A stretch of DNA of 64,000 nucleotides from Fibrobacter sp. Lineage in GTDB: Bacteria; Fibrobacterota; Fibrobacteria; Fibrobacterales; Fibrobacteraceae. A program made the position numbers and the translations under genes. Where the stretch lies: NCBI GenBank assembly GCA_017412605.1, contig JAFPWY010000007.1, positions 1-64,000 on the forward strand, given 5' to 3'. The number at the start of each line of letters is the position of its first letter. Position 1 is the first letter of the stretch. Of the stretch, positions 17,541 to 26,315 are shown piece after piece. Under the pieces are notes generated by a model. It ran no database searches, was not told the origin of the DNA, and worked only from the letters and a program-made list of their open reading frames with translations.

Positions 17541-19226
17541 TTAGGCCATTTGCAGGAGCAGTATGGCAAGGACCTGACCGCTCAGGATACGCAGCAGCAT
17601 GGTAAGCGGGTAGACCGAGGCATAGCCGATGTTCACCGCCTCGCTGTCGGCCTGGCCATTCGCGAACGCAAGTGCGGGTGGGTCGGTCGTGGCGCCGGCA
17701 AGCACGCCGCACAGCGAAAGGTAGTTCACCTTGAAAACCAGATGACCGATTGCGGCCATAACGGCAAGCGGCAAGAAGGTAATCAACGCGGCAAGCGCCA
17801 TATAGTGGAAGCCATCCCCGTTCAAGAGCACATCAAAGAACTTGATGCCGGCATTGAGTCCTACACAGCTGAGGAAGAGCGTAAGGCCGAATTCGCGGAG
17901 CATGAGGTTCGCACTGTTTGCCATGAAGAAGTTAAGCGGGCCAATCTTGCGTTTACGGCTAAGCAGGATAGCGACAATGAGCGGACCGCCGGCAAGCCCG
18001 AGCTTGAGCGGGGTCGGCATGCCCGGAATCGCAATCGGGATGCTCCCGACAACGACCCCAAGGAAAATGCCCAGGAAGGCAGGCAAAATTTCGGGATGGT
18101 CGAGTGCCGTAAGCGAGTTGCCCAATTCCTTCGCAGCAGCCTCGATTCCCTCGGTAGTGCCGACAAGCCTTAACTTGTCTGCAAACTTGATGCGCAAATC
18201 CAGACGTCCCGTGAACTTGAACCCGCTGCGAACTACGCGGCTCACGTTCACTCCATAGCGTTCCGCAAGGGCGAGCGAGCCGATTGTCCGGCCCAAAACC
18301 TTTTTGTTCGTCACAAGAACCGTCTTCACAATTATCGTGCGCCCTGTATCTACCGCCGTTTCTTTGGTTATGGGCTTTTCAAGCCGTTTGCCAATGATTT
18401 TCTCCATGATGGCAACCGCATCGGGCATGCCCACAATATGCACTTTGTCGCCCTCTTCTATAACCGTCTTCCCGTTCGGGGTGAAAATATCACTGCCGCG
18501 CATGAGGCGCGTGATGACCACCCCGCTCGAGACCAGGTCCGGGATATCCTTAAGCTGGATTCCGTACAGGTTCCGGTTCTCGACCATCAGGCTGCATGAC
18601 TCGATTTCGCTCGTATTGGCCGCGATGTCGGCCGCATAGTCCTTCGCCGCCTTGGCCGGATCTTGCCTAAACACAATACGGGCCAAGATCATTACGAGGA
18701 TAATCCCTATGACACCGAAAGGATATGCAACAGCGTACCCGATACCCGTCAACGACGCATCCACCCCGGCCGCGGCAAAGGCAGAATTCGCGGCCCCCAA
18801 AGAAGGTGTGTTTGTGACAGCGCCGCAAAGCATACCGACAAGCACGGGTACGTTGTTATGCATATCCGTAAAGAAGTAAAGACAAAGCGTCACGACAATG
18901 CCCAGCAGCACCACGCCCGTCGAGAGAATGTTGAGCACAAGGCCGTGACGGCGTATGGAATCCATGAAGCCCGGTCCCACTTGCATACCGATCGTGTAGA
19001 CAAAGAGGATGAGGCCGAACTCCTGGATAAAGTGGAGCACGTTTCCCTCGACCCGAAGCCCGAGATGTCCAAACAGGATGCCTACGAATAGCGCACCCGC
19101 CCCGCCAAGGCTAATTCCCTTGACCTTGATTTTGCCCAACATCAGGCCGATAGCCGCGGTGAACGCAATCACGACAACTTGTTGCCCGACCGAGGGCTTG
19201 GTGAATAAGTCGATAAGCCAAGTCAT
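17541..19226 (-). CDS. AspT/YbjL-type antiporter with two RCK_C domains
   Basis: A 561-residue inner-membrane transporter of the AspT/YidE/YbjL (aspartate:alanine exchanger) family. It has two sets of about five helices flanking a cytosolic pair of TrkA_C/RCK_C domains (about 190-370, with SSGVVITRLMRGSDIFTPNG and ADKLRLVGTTEGIEAAAKEL). The repeats GAVTNTPSLGAANSAFA and GATTDPPALAFANG are the family's re-entrant motifs. The start at 19226 gives the normal N-terminus; an in-frame extension to 19277 runs into the intergenic palindromic repeat and is not credible. The substrate is probably a dicarboxylate or amino acid. Confidence 0.88.
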   Translation of the reverse strand: MTWLIDLFTKPSVGQQVVVIAFTAAIGLMLGKIKVKGISLGGAGALFVGILFGHLGLRVEGNVLHFIQEFGLILFVYTIGMQVGPGFMDSIRRHGLVLNILSTGVVLLGIVVTLCLYFFTDMHNNVPVLVGMLCGAVTNTPSLGAANSAFAAAGVDASLTGIGYAVAYPFGVIGIILVMILARIVFRQDPAKAAKDYAADIAANTSEIESCSLMVENRNLYGIQLKDIPDLVSSGVVITRLMRGSDIFTPNGKTVIEEGDKVHIVGMPDAVAIMEKIIGKRLEKPITKETAVDTGRTIIVKTVLVTNKKVLGRTIGSLALAERYGVNVSRVVRSGFKFTGRLDLRIKFADKLRLVGTTEGIEAAAKELGNSLTALDHPEILPAFLGIFLGVVVGSIPIAIPGMPTPLKLGLAGGPLIVAILLSRKRKIGPLNFFMANSANLMLREFGLTLFLSCVGLNAGIKFFDVLLNGDGFHYMALAALITFLPLAVMAAIGHLVFKVNYLSLCGVLAGATTDPPALAFANGQADSEAVNIGYASVYPLTMLLRILSGQVLAILLLQMA

Positions 19227-19239
19227 AGAGAATTTGAGG

Positions 19240-19300
19240 TCGGCACTTCGTGCCTTTGAGGTGTGAGGTCGCGGCAAAGCCGCTTTGAGGATTGTTGAAA
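19240..19300. repeat. Intergenic palindromic repeat patch
   Basis: Two small perfect palindromes, GGCAC-TTC-GTGCC (19242-19254) and GCGGC-AAA-GCCGC (19271-19283), lie within repeated TTTGAGG words. They are of the same type as those at 2463, 20131 and 29405. The patch separates the AspT-type gene from the FISUMP lipoprotein gene and has no coding signal. Confidence 0.5.
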
Positions 19301-19353
19301 GTGATTCTTATTTGAGTAAATATAAATCCAAATTTTGAAATTCGAATTCAGAA

Positions 19354-19908
19354 TTATTCTTTTACGCAGCGGACGGAAGCGAAGATGTTCCTGTTGAAGT
19401 GCTCGTAAGCAACGCTCGAATCCGTGACGCGCACCAGGTAGGCCCTGGAATCATCGTATGCTTCGGCCGTCCAGAAACTTGCGCTTGCGCCCTTGTCGGC
19501 GAACTTTCCGTCGTAGTACTTGAAGCCCGCGAACTGCATATTGAACACATCGGCCTTCTTGAGATCATCCACCTCGGCAGTACCGAAGGCATCCTTGAAC
19601 TCCTGGCGCGTCGGCAAGCGCCATCCGGTCGGGCAGACGGAACCGGATGCGGCATCCCAAGTATAGAGTCGCCCCGTGCTCACACAATTGTCGTGATTGT
19701 TGTCGTAGCAGGTGCTGGAATCGGGACTGTACAGCGCCAAGTTCTCCGCCATCCAAACCTTGTCACCGATGTCAAGAACAGAGTAGGTCTTCTCGGGGCA
19801 AGCAAGTCTGTGCGTCTTGGCATCGTAGGTGCAGTCGCGGTTGTCCTGGCAAGCAATCATGGCAAATGCGACGCAGGCAACGGCAATGGTGACAATCATG
19901 TTTTTCAT
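19354..19908 (-). CDS. FISUMP-domain lipoprotein
   Basis: A 184-residue lipoprotein with signal sequence MKNMIVTIAVACVAFAMIA and lipobox Cys about residue 20. The mature part is one FISUMP (Fib_succ_major) domain: DIGDKVWMAENLAL, GRLYTWDAASG, CPTGWRLPTRQEF, FWTAEAYDDSRAYLVRV and ASVRCVKE are hallmark blocks. Four Cys residues may form disulfides. These domains are abundant on Fibrobacter surfaces; the function is not established. The start at 19908 follows AGGAGT and gives an immediate signal peptide. Confidence 0.9.
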   Translation of the reverse strand: MKNMIVTIAVACVAFAMIACQDNRDCTYDAKTHRLACPEKTYSVLDIGDKVWMAENLALYSPDSSTCYDNNHDNCVSTGRLYTWDAASGSVCPTGWRLPTRQEFKDAFGTAEVDDLKKADVFNMQFAGFKYYDGKFADKGASASFWTAEAYDDSRAYLVRVTDSSVAYEHFNRNIFASVRCVKE

Positions 19909-20039
19909 AGTTTTACTCCTCATATTGTGCCGCACGGGGCGGACTTTTCTGTGTTCGCGCCCAAAGATAGAAGCATCAATTCATATTGTCTAATAGATTA
20001 TTTGTATACTATTAATCATTTTTTGTTATTGATTAGGCG

Positions 20040-20178
20040 TGAACATGAGGAGCGAGGCTCGGGGCTCGAAGCGCGAGGCAGTGAGCAATGAACTATGAGG
20101 TACGAGGCGAGTGGCTAGTGAATAAGAATCACGCACTTCGTGCGTCAATATAAGACGGCGAAACCGTGATATTTCTCC
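20040..20178. repeat. Intergenic word-like repeat patch
   Basis: A non-coding stretch made of recurring words (GAGGCTCG, GCGAGGC, CAGTGAGCAATGAAC) with the palindrome ACGCAC-TTC-GTGCGT at 20131-20145. It continues directly into a tandem repeat. No gene is seen from 19909 to 20238. Confidence 0.5.
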
Positions 20179-20220
20179 CTAGATCCTAGTCTCTAGATCC
20201 TAGTCTCTAGATCCTAACCT
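20179..20220. repeat. 14-bp tandem repeat, three copies
   Basis: CTAGATCCTAGTCT at 20179-20192 and 20193-20206 is exact. The third copy, CTAGATCCTAACCT at 20207-20220, has two changes. It lies 19 bases beyond the stop codon of the GGGP-synthase-like gene. Confidence 0.9.
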
Positions 20221-20238
20221 CAATGTATTACGAAATTT

Positions 20239-20994
20239 TTAACCCTTGATATGAATTGCAGAGGCGAATTCTTTCAAGAGAGCAGGATCTTCGACCTTTT
20301 CCCACAGCGTTCCAGTCACGATGATGTTTGCGCCGGCAGCCACACGGATGGCTGCGGTCTGCGGGTCCTTGATGCCGCCACCGGTTATGATGGTCATCTC
20401 GGTCGCCTTGCGGGTGTAAGCAATGTGTTCAACCGGGACAGGCTCTTCGGCGCCGCTACCGGCTTCGAGATATACATAGCGCATGCCCATGAGTTCTGCA
20501 GCGATAGAGTTCACCATGCTGAGCTTGGGCTTGTTCGCGGGCACAGGCATTGTGCCGCTGATGTATTCCACCGTCGTGCGCTTGCCGCTGTTGATGAGCT
20601 GGTAGGCCGTCGGGATGGCTTCCATGTTAAGCGCACGCACAAGCGCGCCACCACGCACCTGTTCATCGATCAAGTAGTTCGGGTTACGCCCGCTCACGAG
20701 CGTCATGAAAAGCATTGCGTCAAAGCCGGGCACAACCTGCGAGGCTCCACCAGGGAATAAGACCACAGGCAGATCCACATGCGCCTTAAGAGCAGCCACC
20801 TGCTTGGGAAGCGTAAAATTCCCCAAATAGGAACCACCCACCAACAAGAGGTCGGCTCCGTTCTCGGCGGCCATGGCGCCAGCCTTCACGAAGGCAGCCT
20901 CGTCCGAAGTATCCGGATCCAACAACACGGCGAAAAGGGCCCCGCGTTTTTCGATTTCGGCATTCAAACGAGTTTCGGTCTTTCCGAGTTTCAT
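20239..20994 (-). CDS. Geranylgeranylglyceryl phosphate synthase-like (PcrB/GGGPS family) protein
   Basis: A 251-residue TIM-barrel prenyltransferase-family protein. Family blocks include FAVLLDPDTSD (substrate Mg site), LLLVGGSYLG, VVLFPGGASQV, LNMEAIPTAYQLINSGKRT, YLEAGSGAEEPVP, TIITGGGIKDP and NIIVTGTLWE. It resembles the larger group II enzymes known from archaea and Bacteroidetes, which join a polyprenyl diphosphate to sn-glycerol-1-phosphate. No G1P dehydrogenase gene is nearby. The start at 20994 follows AGAGGTTATT. Confidence 0.85.
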   Translation of the reverse strand: MKLGKTETRLNAEIEKRGALFAVLLDPDTSDEAAFVKAGAMAAENGADLLLVGGSYLGNFTLPKQVAALKAHVDLPVVLFPGGASQVVPGFDAMLFMTLVSGRNPNYLIDEQVRGGALVRALNMEAIPTAYQLINSGKRTTVEYISGTMPVPANKPKLSMVNSIAAELMGMRYVYLEAGSGAEEPVPVEHIAYTRKATEMTIITGGGIKDPQTAAIRVAAGANIIVTGTLWEKVEDPALLKEFASAIHIKG

Positions 20995-21821
20995 AATAAC
21001 CTCTTGCGACAAAACTATTACGCCCCAAAAAATAACTTTATAAAACGGGGATTAGCCAAAAAAAACGAGCGAAACGCACCATTAATGAGAAAAATCACAA
21101 AAAAACGGATTTCTGGGCCAAAATTAGGGAAAAAAACGCCGAGTCTCGAAAAAAAAATGCAGGGAGGCGCCGCAGCAAATCACTAAAAAGTGAACCAGAG
21201 CTTTCTTTTTGGGGAGGTGTATACAGAATCCCTGGGCTGCAGCGCCAAACCCTACAATGATTAACAACAACCATCTCACAAGTATGGCACGCACAATATA
21301 AAAAGAAAAATCCAAATAAGACTCTTTTTACGAAAATGTAACCAAAAAAAATCTTTTAGCAAACAAATTCGCAACTTTGTTCGTTTTCTCGTCTGTTTGT
21401 AATTTATTGATTACCATTCAGGCCATATTTTACCGCAAATCGGCCGTATTTGAGCATTTTTCCGACAAACAAGGACTTTGTTAGCAAACATCATCAACAA
21501 TCAGTCAACATTTACAAAAAAATGTGCTCTTTTTTTCACAGATTCAATGCTATTAAAATGTTACTTTGAATGGAATGGAAGGCAAAATTTCCGATGGAAC
21601 GAATCCGGAAAAAACCGGATGCGGTAGTCGCCCCGACACGCTCCGACAAGAGCACCCCCCTTTTCCCGATCCAACCACCGGTCGAGGGGAGAAAATTTCC
21701 CCGGTACACCAAATTTTTGGCCCAAAACTATCATTTTTGAAGATTGTTGTAAACCGTGCAACGAAAACTTTACGTTACAAACGGTCACCCGTTCCTTGAA
21801 TTATTAATTTTTAATAGATTC
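20995..21821. other. Long AT-rich non-coding region with repeats and hairpins
   Basis: No convincing gene is seen over 827 bases. The sequence is rich in A and T runs. TTAGCAAACA occurs at 21356-21365 and 21481-21490. Two hairpins lie near the following gene: ATCCGG-AAAAAA-CCGGAT (21603-21620) and GGGGA-TCCCC (21686-21702). It probably carries the promoter and a long leader of the TIGR02147-type regulator operon. Confidence 0.45.
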
Positions 21822-22703
21822 ATGAGCATGATAGACGTACTGGACTACCTTGAGTATCGCGAATACCTGAAGGACTGGTTTGTCGAAAGCAAAAAGGACA
21901 ACCCGTTCACTTCGTATCGCTATTTGGGCCAGAAAACCGGAGTCGACCCGGCCTGGCTTGTCCGCGTATTCCAGAAAGAGGGGCACCTGAACGAAAGCAC
22001 CCTCCCCGTATTCATCCGTCTCTGCGGCATGGACGACCGCCGCGCCGAATATTTCAAGACCCTTTACCGTTTTAACAAGACAAAGGCCAAACAGACCCTC
22101 TCGGAACTGTATTACAAGCTTATGGAGCTCCGTTCCTTGGAGACCAGGGTCCTTTCGCAGCCCGAACTCGCCTATTTCGGCAGCTGGGCCTGCGCAGCGC
22201 TCCGCGCCCTTATCGGAATTTCGAAAGACACCAGCAACCTGGACAAGCTGGCCAAGCAGCTCAGCCCGACCATCAGCCAGGACGAGGCCCGCAATGCGCT
22301 GGGCATCCTCAAGCAGCTGGGTCTCGTCGTCCCGGACGACAACAACGGCTGGAACATCACCGACCAGATTTTGAGCACCGGCGGCGAAGTCAAGAGCCAA
22401 GCCGTCAGAAGCTTCCACAGGCGAACAATCGAACTTGCACAGGAATCGCTGGACCGCCACAAACCGGAGGAACGCGACATTTCTTCGACGGTCTTTACCG
22501 CAGAAGAAGCCGATTTGCCAGAAATCAGACATCGCATAGAAGAATTCCGGCGCGCACTTATGAAATTTGCCTGCCGCAGCGAGCGGGCCGACCGCGTCTA
22601 CGCGCTCAACGTGGCCCTGTTCCCCCTGTCCGAAAAGGTGGACGATCCGTTTGTATGCCCTGACAAAACACAAAACAGCGAAAACAAGGGAGGTAAGCCA
22701 TGA
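21822..22703 (+). CDS. TIGR02147-type Fibrobacter transcriptional regulator
   Basis: A 293-residue protein of the TIGR02147/DUF4423 family, a paralogous family known mainly from Fibrobacter. The N-terminus MIDVLDYLEYREYLKDWF and the helix-turn-helix-like TSYRYLGQKTGVDPAWLVRV are typical. ARNALGILKQLGLV looks like a wHTH, and ETRVLSQPELAYFGSW precedes it. It is likely a DNA-binding regulator of the lipoprotein gene with which it overlaps (ATGA). Two Met codons at 21822 and 21828 are possible starts, neither with a good Shine-Dalgarno. Confidence 0.85.
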   Translation: MSMIDVLDYLEYREYLKDWFVESKKDNPFTSYRYLGQKTGVDPAWLVRVFQKEGHLNESTLPVFIRLCGMDDRRAEYFKTLYRFNKTKAKQTLSELYYKLMELRSLETRVLSQPELAYFGSWACAALRALIGISKDTSNLDKLAKQLSPTISQDEARNALGILKQLGLVVPDDNNGWNITDQILSTGGEVKSQAVRSFHRRTIELAQESLDRHKPEERDISSTVFTAEEADLPEIRHRIEEFRRALMKFACRSERADRVYALNVALFPLSEKVDDPFVCPDKTQNSENKGGKP

Positions 22704-24208
22704 GTCTCTCCCGAAAAAATATGTATCTTGGAACTATGCACCAAGCATCTTCAGGCTTGAGGGGAATAGCCCTGAAATCGGTAGCCGGACTCGTACTGGG
22801 TCTCGGCCTTTGGGATTGTACCTCGGACGACATGGCCGGAGGAGGCCCCAGCGGCACAGAAGCCGGCAACGCCATTACGGCCACTCTGTATAACGATAAC
22901 GGCGCCTTGGCAAGATACGCAACAGTAACGCTCATCAAGCGCAACAGCCTCAGCGGCGAAGCGTATGCTTATACAGCCGTAGCGGATTCCAACGGCGTGG
23001 TCGCCATTGACAGCGTCGACGTGGGAGACTATATCATGGAAGTCGCCCTGGAAGGAAACGCCGCCCAAATCGAAGTCTCGGTGGAAAACACCAAGGACAC
23101 CATTTCACTTGGCGAGCACAAACTCCAGAAGACCGTTTTTATGAGCGGTTCGCTCTCAGACTACGGCTGCGACGACTGCGAGAATGCATTCGGCACACTC
23201 AAGTTCTTTGGCCTCAACCACGCCACGAACGTGACCAACGGAATGTTCGCCATCGGAGGACTTCCTGCCGGTAACCTGAACTTCGCGTTCATTCCGAACT
23301 ACGGGCCCAAGCTCGATACGATTATCCTGCCGACTGTCAAGGCAAAAGCCGGCGACTCGATTGTCAAGGAACATGTGGTTCCCACACCCGAGCCCCAGGA
23401 CACCACAACGGCGGATACAACGGAAGAAGATACTATCGTAAAACCCGAAGGACCTCTCGAGACCCTCCTAATAGACGACTTCTCCGATGGAGACAATATC
23501 CACGAGATGGGAGAAAGCATTGCCAACTCGCTGAATTCAAGCGGAGAATGGTACCTCATCCCTGCCGACGGCAAGATGGGCAACGGAGTCATTTCAATCG
23601 AGCCGAAGGTGACGACCTACACCAACCCGTTCCTGGATATCATCGAGACCGTGGAAAACGAAAACAAGCAGGTGCATTTCAAGGTGACATTCCCGGACTC
23701 GGCTTATCGGGCATATCCACCGACATACACCGATACGGCGGCCTTCTGGATGAACCATCCTTCGTTCAAGTTCATGGATTCGGCCAGCTGGGTATCACAG
23801 TGGTGGACCACCTTTGGGCTCGAAATCGGCGAGCTGGGTAAAAGCTACGACCTTTCGGGAGTCGACTCCATCGTGTTCGAAGCCTGGGGAACAGGTTCCT
23901 GCACGTTCGAACTCATCGATGAAAGCTCCAAGTACACCAATGCGAACACAGGCTACGGGAACCACGGTTACTACAACAACTTTGGTGGTTACAGCGATCC
24001 GCGCGAACTGATTATCGGCTCCATGGAATTCGACCTGCCCGCCAAGAAGTCGCTCGTCGCAGTCGCCGTCGCAGACCTCATCCCAGACGCCGAGAAGCGC
24101 AAGAAAGTCAGCATGATTTCTTGGGTGTTCCATGACGATACGGAGTTCTTCTTCGACAACCTGAAGTTCGTCGGGTACGATCTGGAAAGCATCTGGACAA
24201 AGGAATGA
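22700..24208 (+). CDS. Putative secreted or lipid-anchored carbohydrate-binding protein
   Basis: A 502-residue protein of unknown function. A hydrophobic segment ends LGLGLWDC, an imperfect lipobox with Asp before the Cys. Residues 55-145 look like a carboxypeptidase-regulatory-type beta domain (ATLYNDNGALARYATVTL), then a Thr/Glu/Pro linker. The C-terminal half opens with LIDDFSDGDN and ends FFFDNLKFVGYD, the pattern of CBM11/galactose-binding-like domains. Its start overlaps the regulator stop (ATGA) and its stop overlaps trmB (ATGA). A regulator-surface protein pair is a common Fibrobacter arrangement. Confidence 0.75.
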   Translation: MSLSRKNMYLGTMHQASSGLRGIALKSVAGLVLGLGLWDCTSDDMAGGGPSGTEAGNAITATLYNDNGALARYATVTLIKRNSLSGEAYAYTAVADSNGVVAIDSVDVGDYIMEVALEGNAAQIEVSVENTKDTISLGEHKLQKTVFMSGSLSDYGCDDCENAFGTLKFFGLNHATNVTNGMFAIGGLPAGNLNFAFIPNYGPKLDTIILPTVKAKAGDSIVKEHVVPTPEPQDTTTADTTEEDTIVKPEGPLETLLIDDFSDGDNIHEMGESIANSLNSSGEWYLIPADGKMGNGVISIEPKVTTYTNPFLDIIETVENENKQVHFKVTFPDSAYRAYPPTYTDTAAFWMNHPSFKFMDSASWVSQWWTTFGLEIGELGKSYDLSGVDSIVFEAWGTGSCTFELIDESSKYTNANTGYGNHGYYNNFGGYSDPRELIIGSMEFDLPAKKSLVAVAVADLIPDAEKRKKVSMISWVFHDDTEFFFDNLKFVGYDLESIWTKE

Positions 24209-24936
24209 GCGGAGCCCGGTCCGTAACATCGAACCAGGAATCCGTCCACAAGGACCTCGCAAAAATTGTACGCAAATATGCAAGGACGCAGTACATGCGT
24301 CCTATTGCTTTACATACGCAAGAGGCTTTTGACGAAGCCAGGGAAAAGATTTGCACCTGGGATAGGCGAAGCGACATCGCCTCCATCCCCGTCGTACTGG
24401 ATTCGGGGTGCGGTACAGGCGAAAGCACCATACACCTCGCACGCAAGTTTCCCGACTGCGCGGTTATCGGGATTGACAAATCCGAAGCGCGCGTTGGCAA
24501 AGGTTTTGGTGCGCGGAACGCTGACGCCGAAGGAATCCCTCCCAACGCATTCTGGATACGCGCCGAGCTCCTGGACTTCTGGCGGCTGGTGCTGGACAGC
24601 CACTGGGACGTACGCTACCACGCCGTCTATTACCCGAACCCGTGGCCCAAGCAGTCCGAAGGCACACGCCGGTTCCACATGCACCCGATATTCCCGACCA
24701 TGATGCAGCTCGCCCCCGTCACGGAACTCAGGACAAACTGGGAAATCTACGCACAGGAATTCCGCGATGCGGTGAACATTCTCGGCGAGGAGAGTAGGTC
24801 CATTCCCGAGCTAGAGAGTTTACGCGGCATCCGGGCAGAATTATCCCCCCTCCAGCCGGACAGCCCGGAAACAGCCTTCGAAAGAAAATACGCCGCAGCG
24901 GGTCAACCGCTGTGGCGCGTAATAGCTAAGCGCTAG
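24205..24936 (+). CDS. trmB: tRNA (guanine-N7-)-methyltransferase
   Basis: A 243-residue SAM-dependent methyltransferase that forms m7G46 in tRNA. The SAM-binding motif is LDSGCGTGEST, the acidic loop is IGIDKSEARV, and the TrmB signature is YYPNPWPKQ. ELRTNWEIYAQEF is a conserved C-terminal block. The four-base overlap with the preceding surface-protein gene makes it the third gene of that operon, an unusual neighbour for a tRNA-modification gene. Confidence 0.9.
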   Translation: MSGARSVTSNQESVHKDLAKIVRKYARTQYMRPIALHTQEAFDEAREKICTWDRRSDIASIPVVLDSGCGTGESTIHLARKFPDCAVIGIDKSEARVGKGFGARNADAEGIPPNAFWIRAELLDFWRLVLDSHWDVRYHAVYYPNPWPKQSEGTRRFHMHPIFPTMMQLAPVTELRTNWEIYAQEFRDAVNILGEESRSIPELESLRGIRAELSPLQPDSPETAFERKYAAAGQPLWRVIAKR

Positions 24937-24952
24937 GGACCGAAGGCCCGGC

Positions 24953-26227
24953 CTACATTTCGGAATTCAGCCAGTTCAGGAAAGCCTTGGTCTGCTTCGT
25001 GAAGTTCACGAGGACTTCGGCATCGCGCACGACGATGAACTCGGACAGACCATAGGTGGGCGTGTCGTACGACCAGTCGTAGGTGTAGCCGAGGCGAGTC
25101 CACAGGCGCTTGGAAGACTTCTTCTCATACTTCGCCGCCGTCTCGTCGAACCAGTTCTGGAACCAGATCATGAACGCCTCGTCCTTCTTGCCGAACGGGG
25201 ATTCCGCAGATTCTTCTGTAGCCGGCTCGTAGCTTGCCACGGACTCTTCGCCCGAATTGTCATCGGCAAAGCTGGCACGCATGACATTGCTCGTCGGGTC
25301 GGGCACATAGGCCGGACGAACGACGTCCTTCGGGTCGACCCACACGGTGCTGAAGTAGGTGAGCGTCGTGTCGAACGAGTAGCCCATCAACTGGTGCAGG
25401 CGGCGCGTCCAATTGCGCACGGAAGTCTTGTTCTGGTTGAACCACTTGCGGAATTCCTTGTCGGCAACAGTCCACAAGACCTCGTCCCCGAGCTTGATTT
25501 TGCGGCCTTCCTGGAAGCGTTCCGGATCGTTGTGCCATACGACAAGGAGAATCTTGGAGCGGTCACCATTCCAAGTGACCATGTCGGAAAGCGTGTCCAG
25601 CGAGATGAGAGGCTGGATCTGGTCGCTGCCGGTAGAGGCGGCCTGCTGGATTGCCGACTTGAATGTCTCGACAACGAGCGAGTCCTTGTTGGCAAACGAG
25701 ACCTCGCCACCCTGGCTATCGACAATGTTGCAATACGGAATTGAGGCAGGAGGCACAGCGACATTCCAGCGATCGAACACTTCTTCGATCAGGAGGTCGT
25801 TATGCGTGAAAAGCTTTTCATCTCCCACAAAGGAAATCACAATCTTGCAGAAGCCCGAATCCGGAATGACAACCGTCGTAGGAACAGCCCCAGTCGAAGG
25901 GTCGCTCTGGTCCAGCTTCAAATTGAATTCGTCTTTCCAGCACTGGTAGTGATAAGAATAGAGCGTAGCCGGACCCGGCTTCATCGTACTGAAGAATATA
26001 TTGTCCTGGTCGTTGCTCCAGGTCGGCTTGACCAAAATCGTGGAATCGCCGAGTTTCATTGTCTGCGGAAGCCCTTCGCTACAGAACGTGGCTGCCTGGC
26101 GGAACACGCCAATAACACCCGTTTGCTTACGGAATGTTTCAGGATTGTTGACCTTTGGCCCCTGGGTGCAAGACATCAGGGTTAGGGCAGATGCGGCAAG
26201 AATGGCTAAGGAGAAAATTTTTTTCAT
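24953..26227 (-). CDS. Lipoprotein of unknown function
   Basis: A 424-residue lipoprotein: MKKIFSLAILAASALTLMSC with the lipobox LMSC at residues 17-20. The mature protein is rich in Trp and acidic residues. It carries two similar segments, EFRKWFNQNKTSVRNWTRRLHQ and an equivalent around residue 365 (MIWFQNWFDETAAKYEKK), each followed by a YSFD/YDWSYDT strand, suggesting an internal duplication. Both halves contain LGDEVLWTV/FIVVRDAEVLV-type strands. No family is recognised. It is convergent with trmB and separate from the M6 protease gene. Confidence 0.7.
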   Translation of the reverse strand: MKKIFSLAILAASALTLMSCTQGPKVNNPETFRKQTGVIGVFRQAATFCSEGLPQTMKLGDSTILVKPTWSNDQDNIFFSTMKPGPATLYSYHYQCWKDEFNLKLDQSDPSTGAVPTTVVIPDSGFCKIVISFVGDEKLFTHNDLLIEEVFDRWNVAVPPASIPYCNIVDSQGGEVSFANKDSLVVETFKSAIQQAASTGSDQIQPLISLDTLSDMVTWNGDRSKILLVVWHNDPERFQEGRKIKLGDEVLWTVADKEFRKWFNQNKTSVRNWTRRLHQLMGYSFDTTLTYFSTVWVDPKDVVRPAYVPDPTSNVMRASFADDNSGEESVASYEPATEESAESPFGKKDEAFMIWFQNWFDETAAKYEKKSSKRLWTRLGYTYDWSYDTPTYGLSEFIVVRDAEVLVNFTKQTKAFLNWLNSEM

Positions 26228-26315
26228 GCCCTAAATATATGTTTTTGATTTTTTTAAAGCAACATTTTTTGTGCGGCAAGGGCACCCGCACAAAGATATT
26301 TGGACCAAATGAACC

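Noticed and set aside
21566-21799. A 77-codon open frame in the leader of the TIGR02147-type regulator
   Set aside because: The frame has no ribosome-binding site, runs through two perfect hairpins and encodes low-complexity sequence; it is more likely untranslated leader.
26262-26296. Hairpin TTTGTGCGG/CCGCACAAA between the M6 protease and lipoprotein genes as a terminator
   Set aside because: The stem is perfect but lacks a T tract on the 3' side in either direction, so a rho-independent terminator is not supported.
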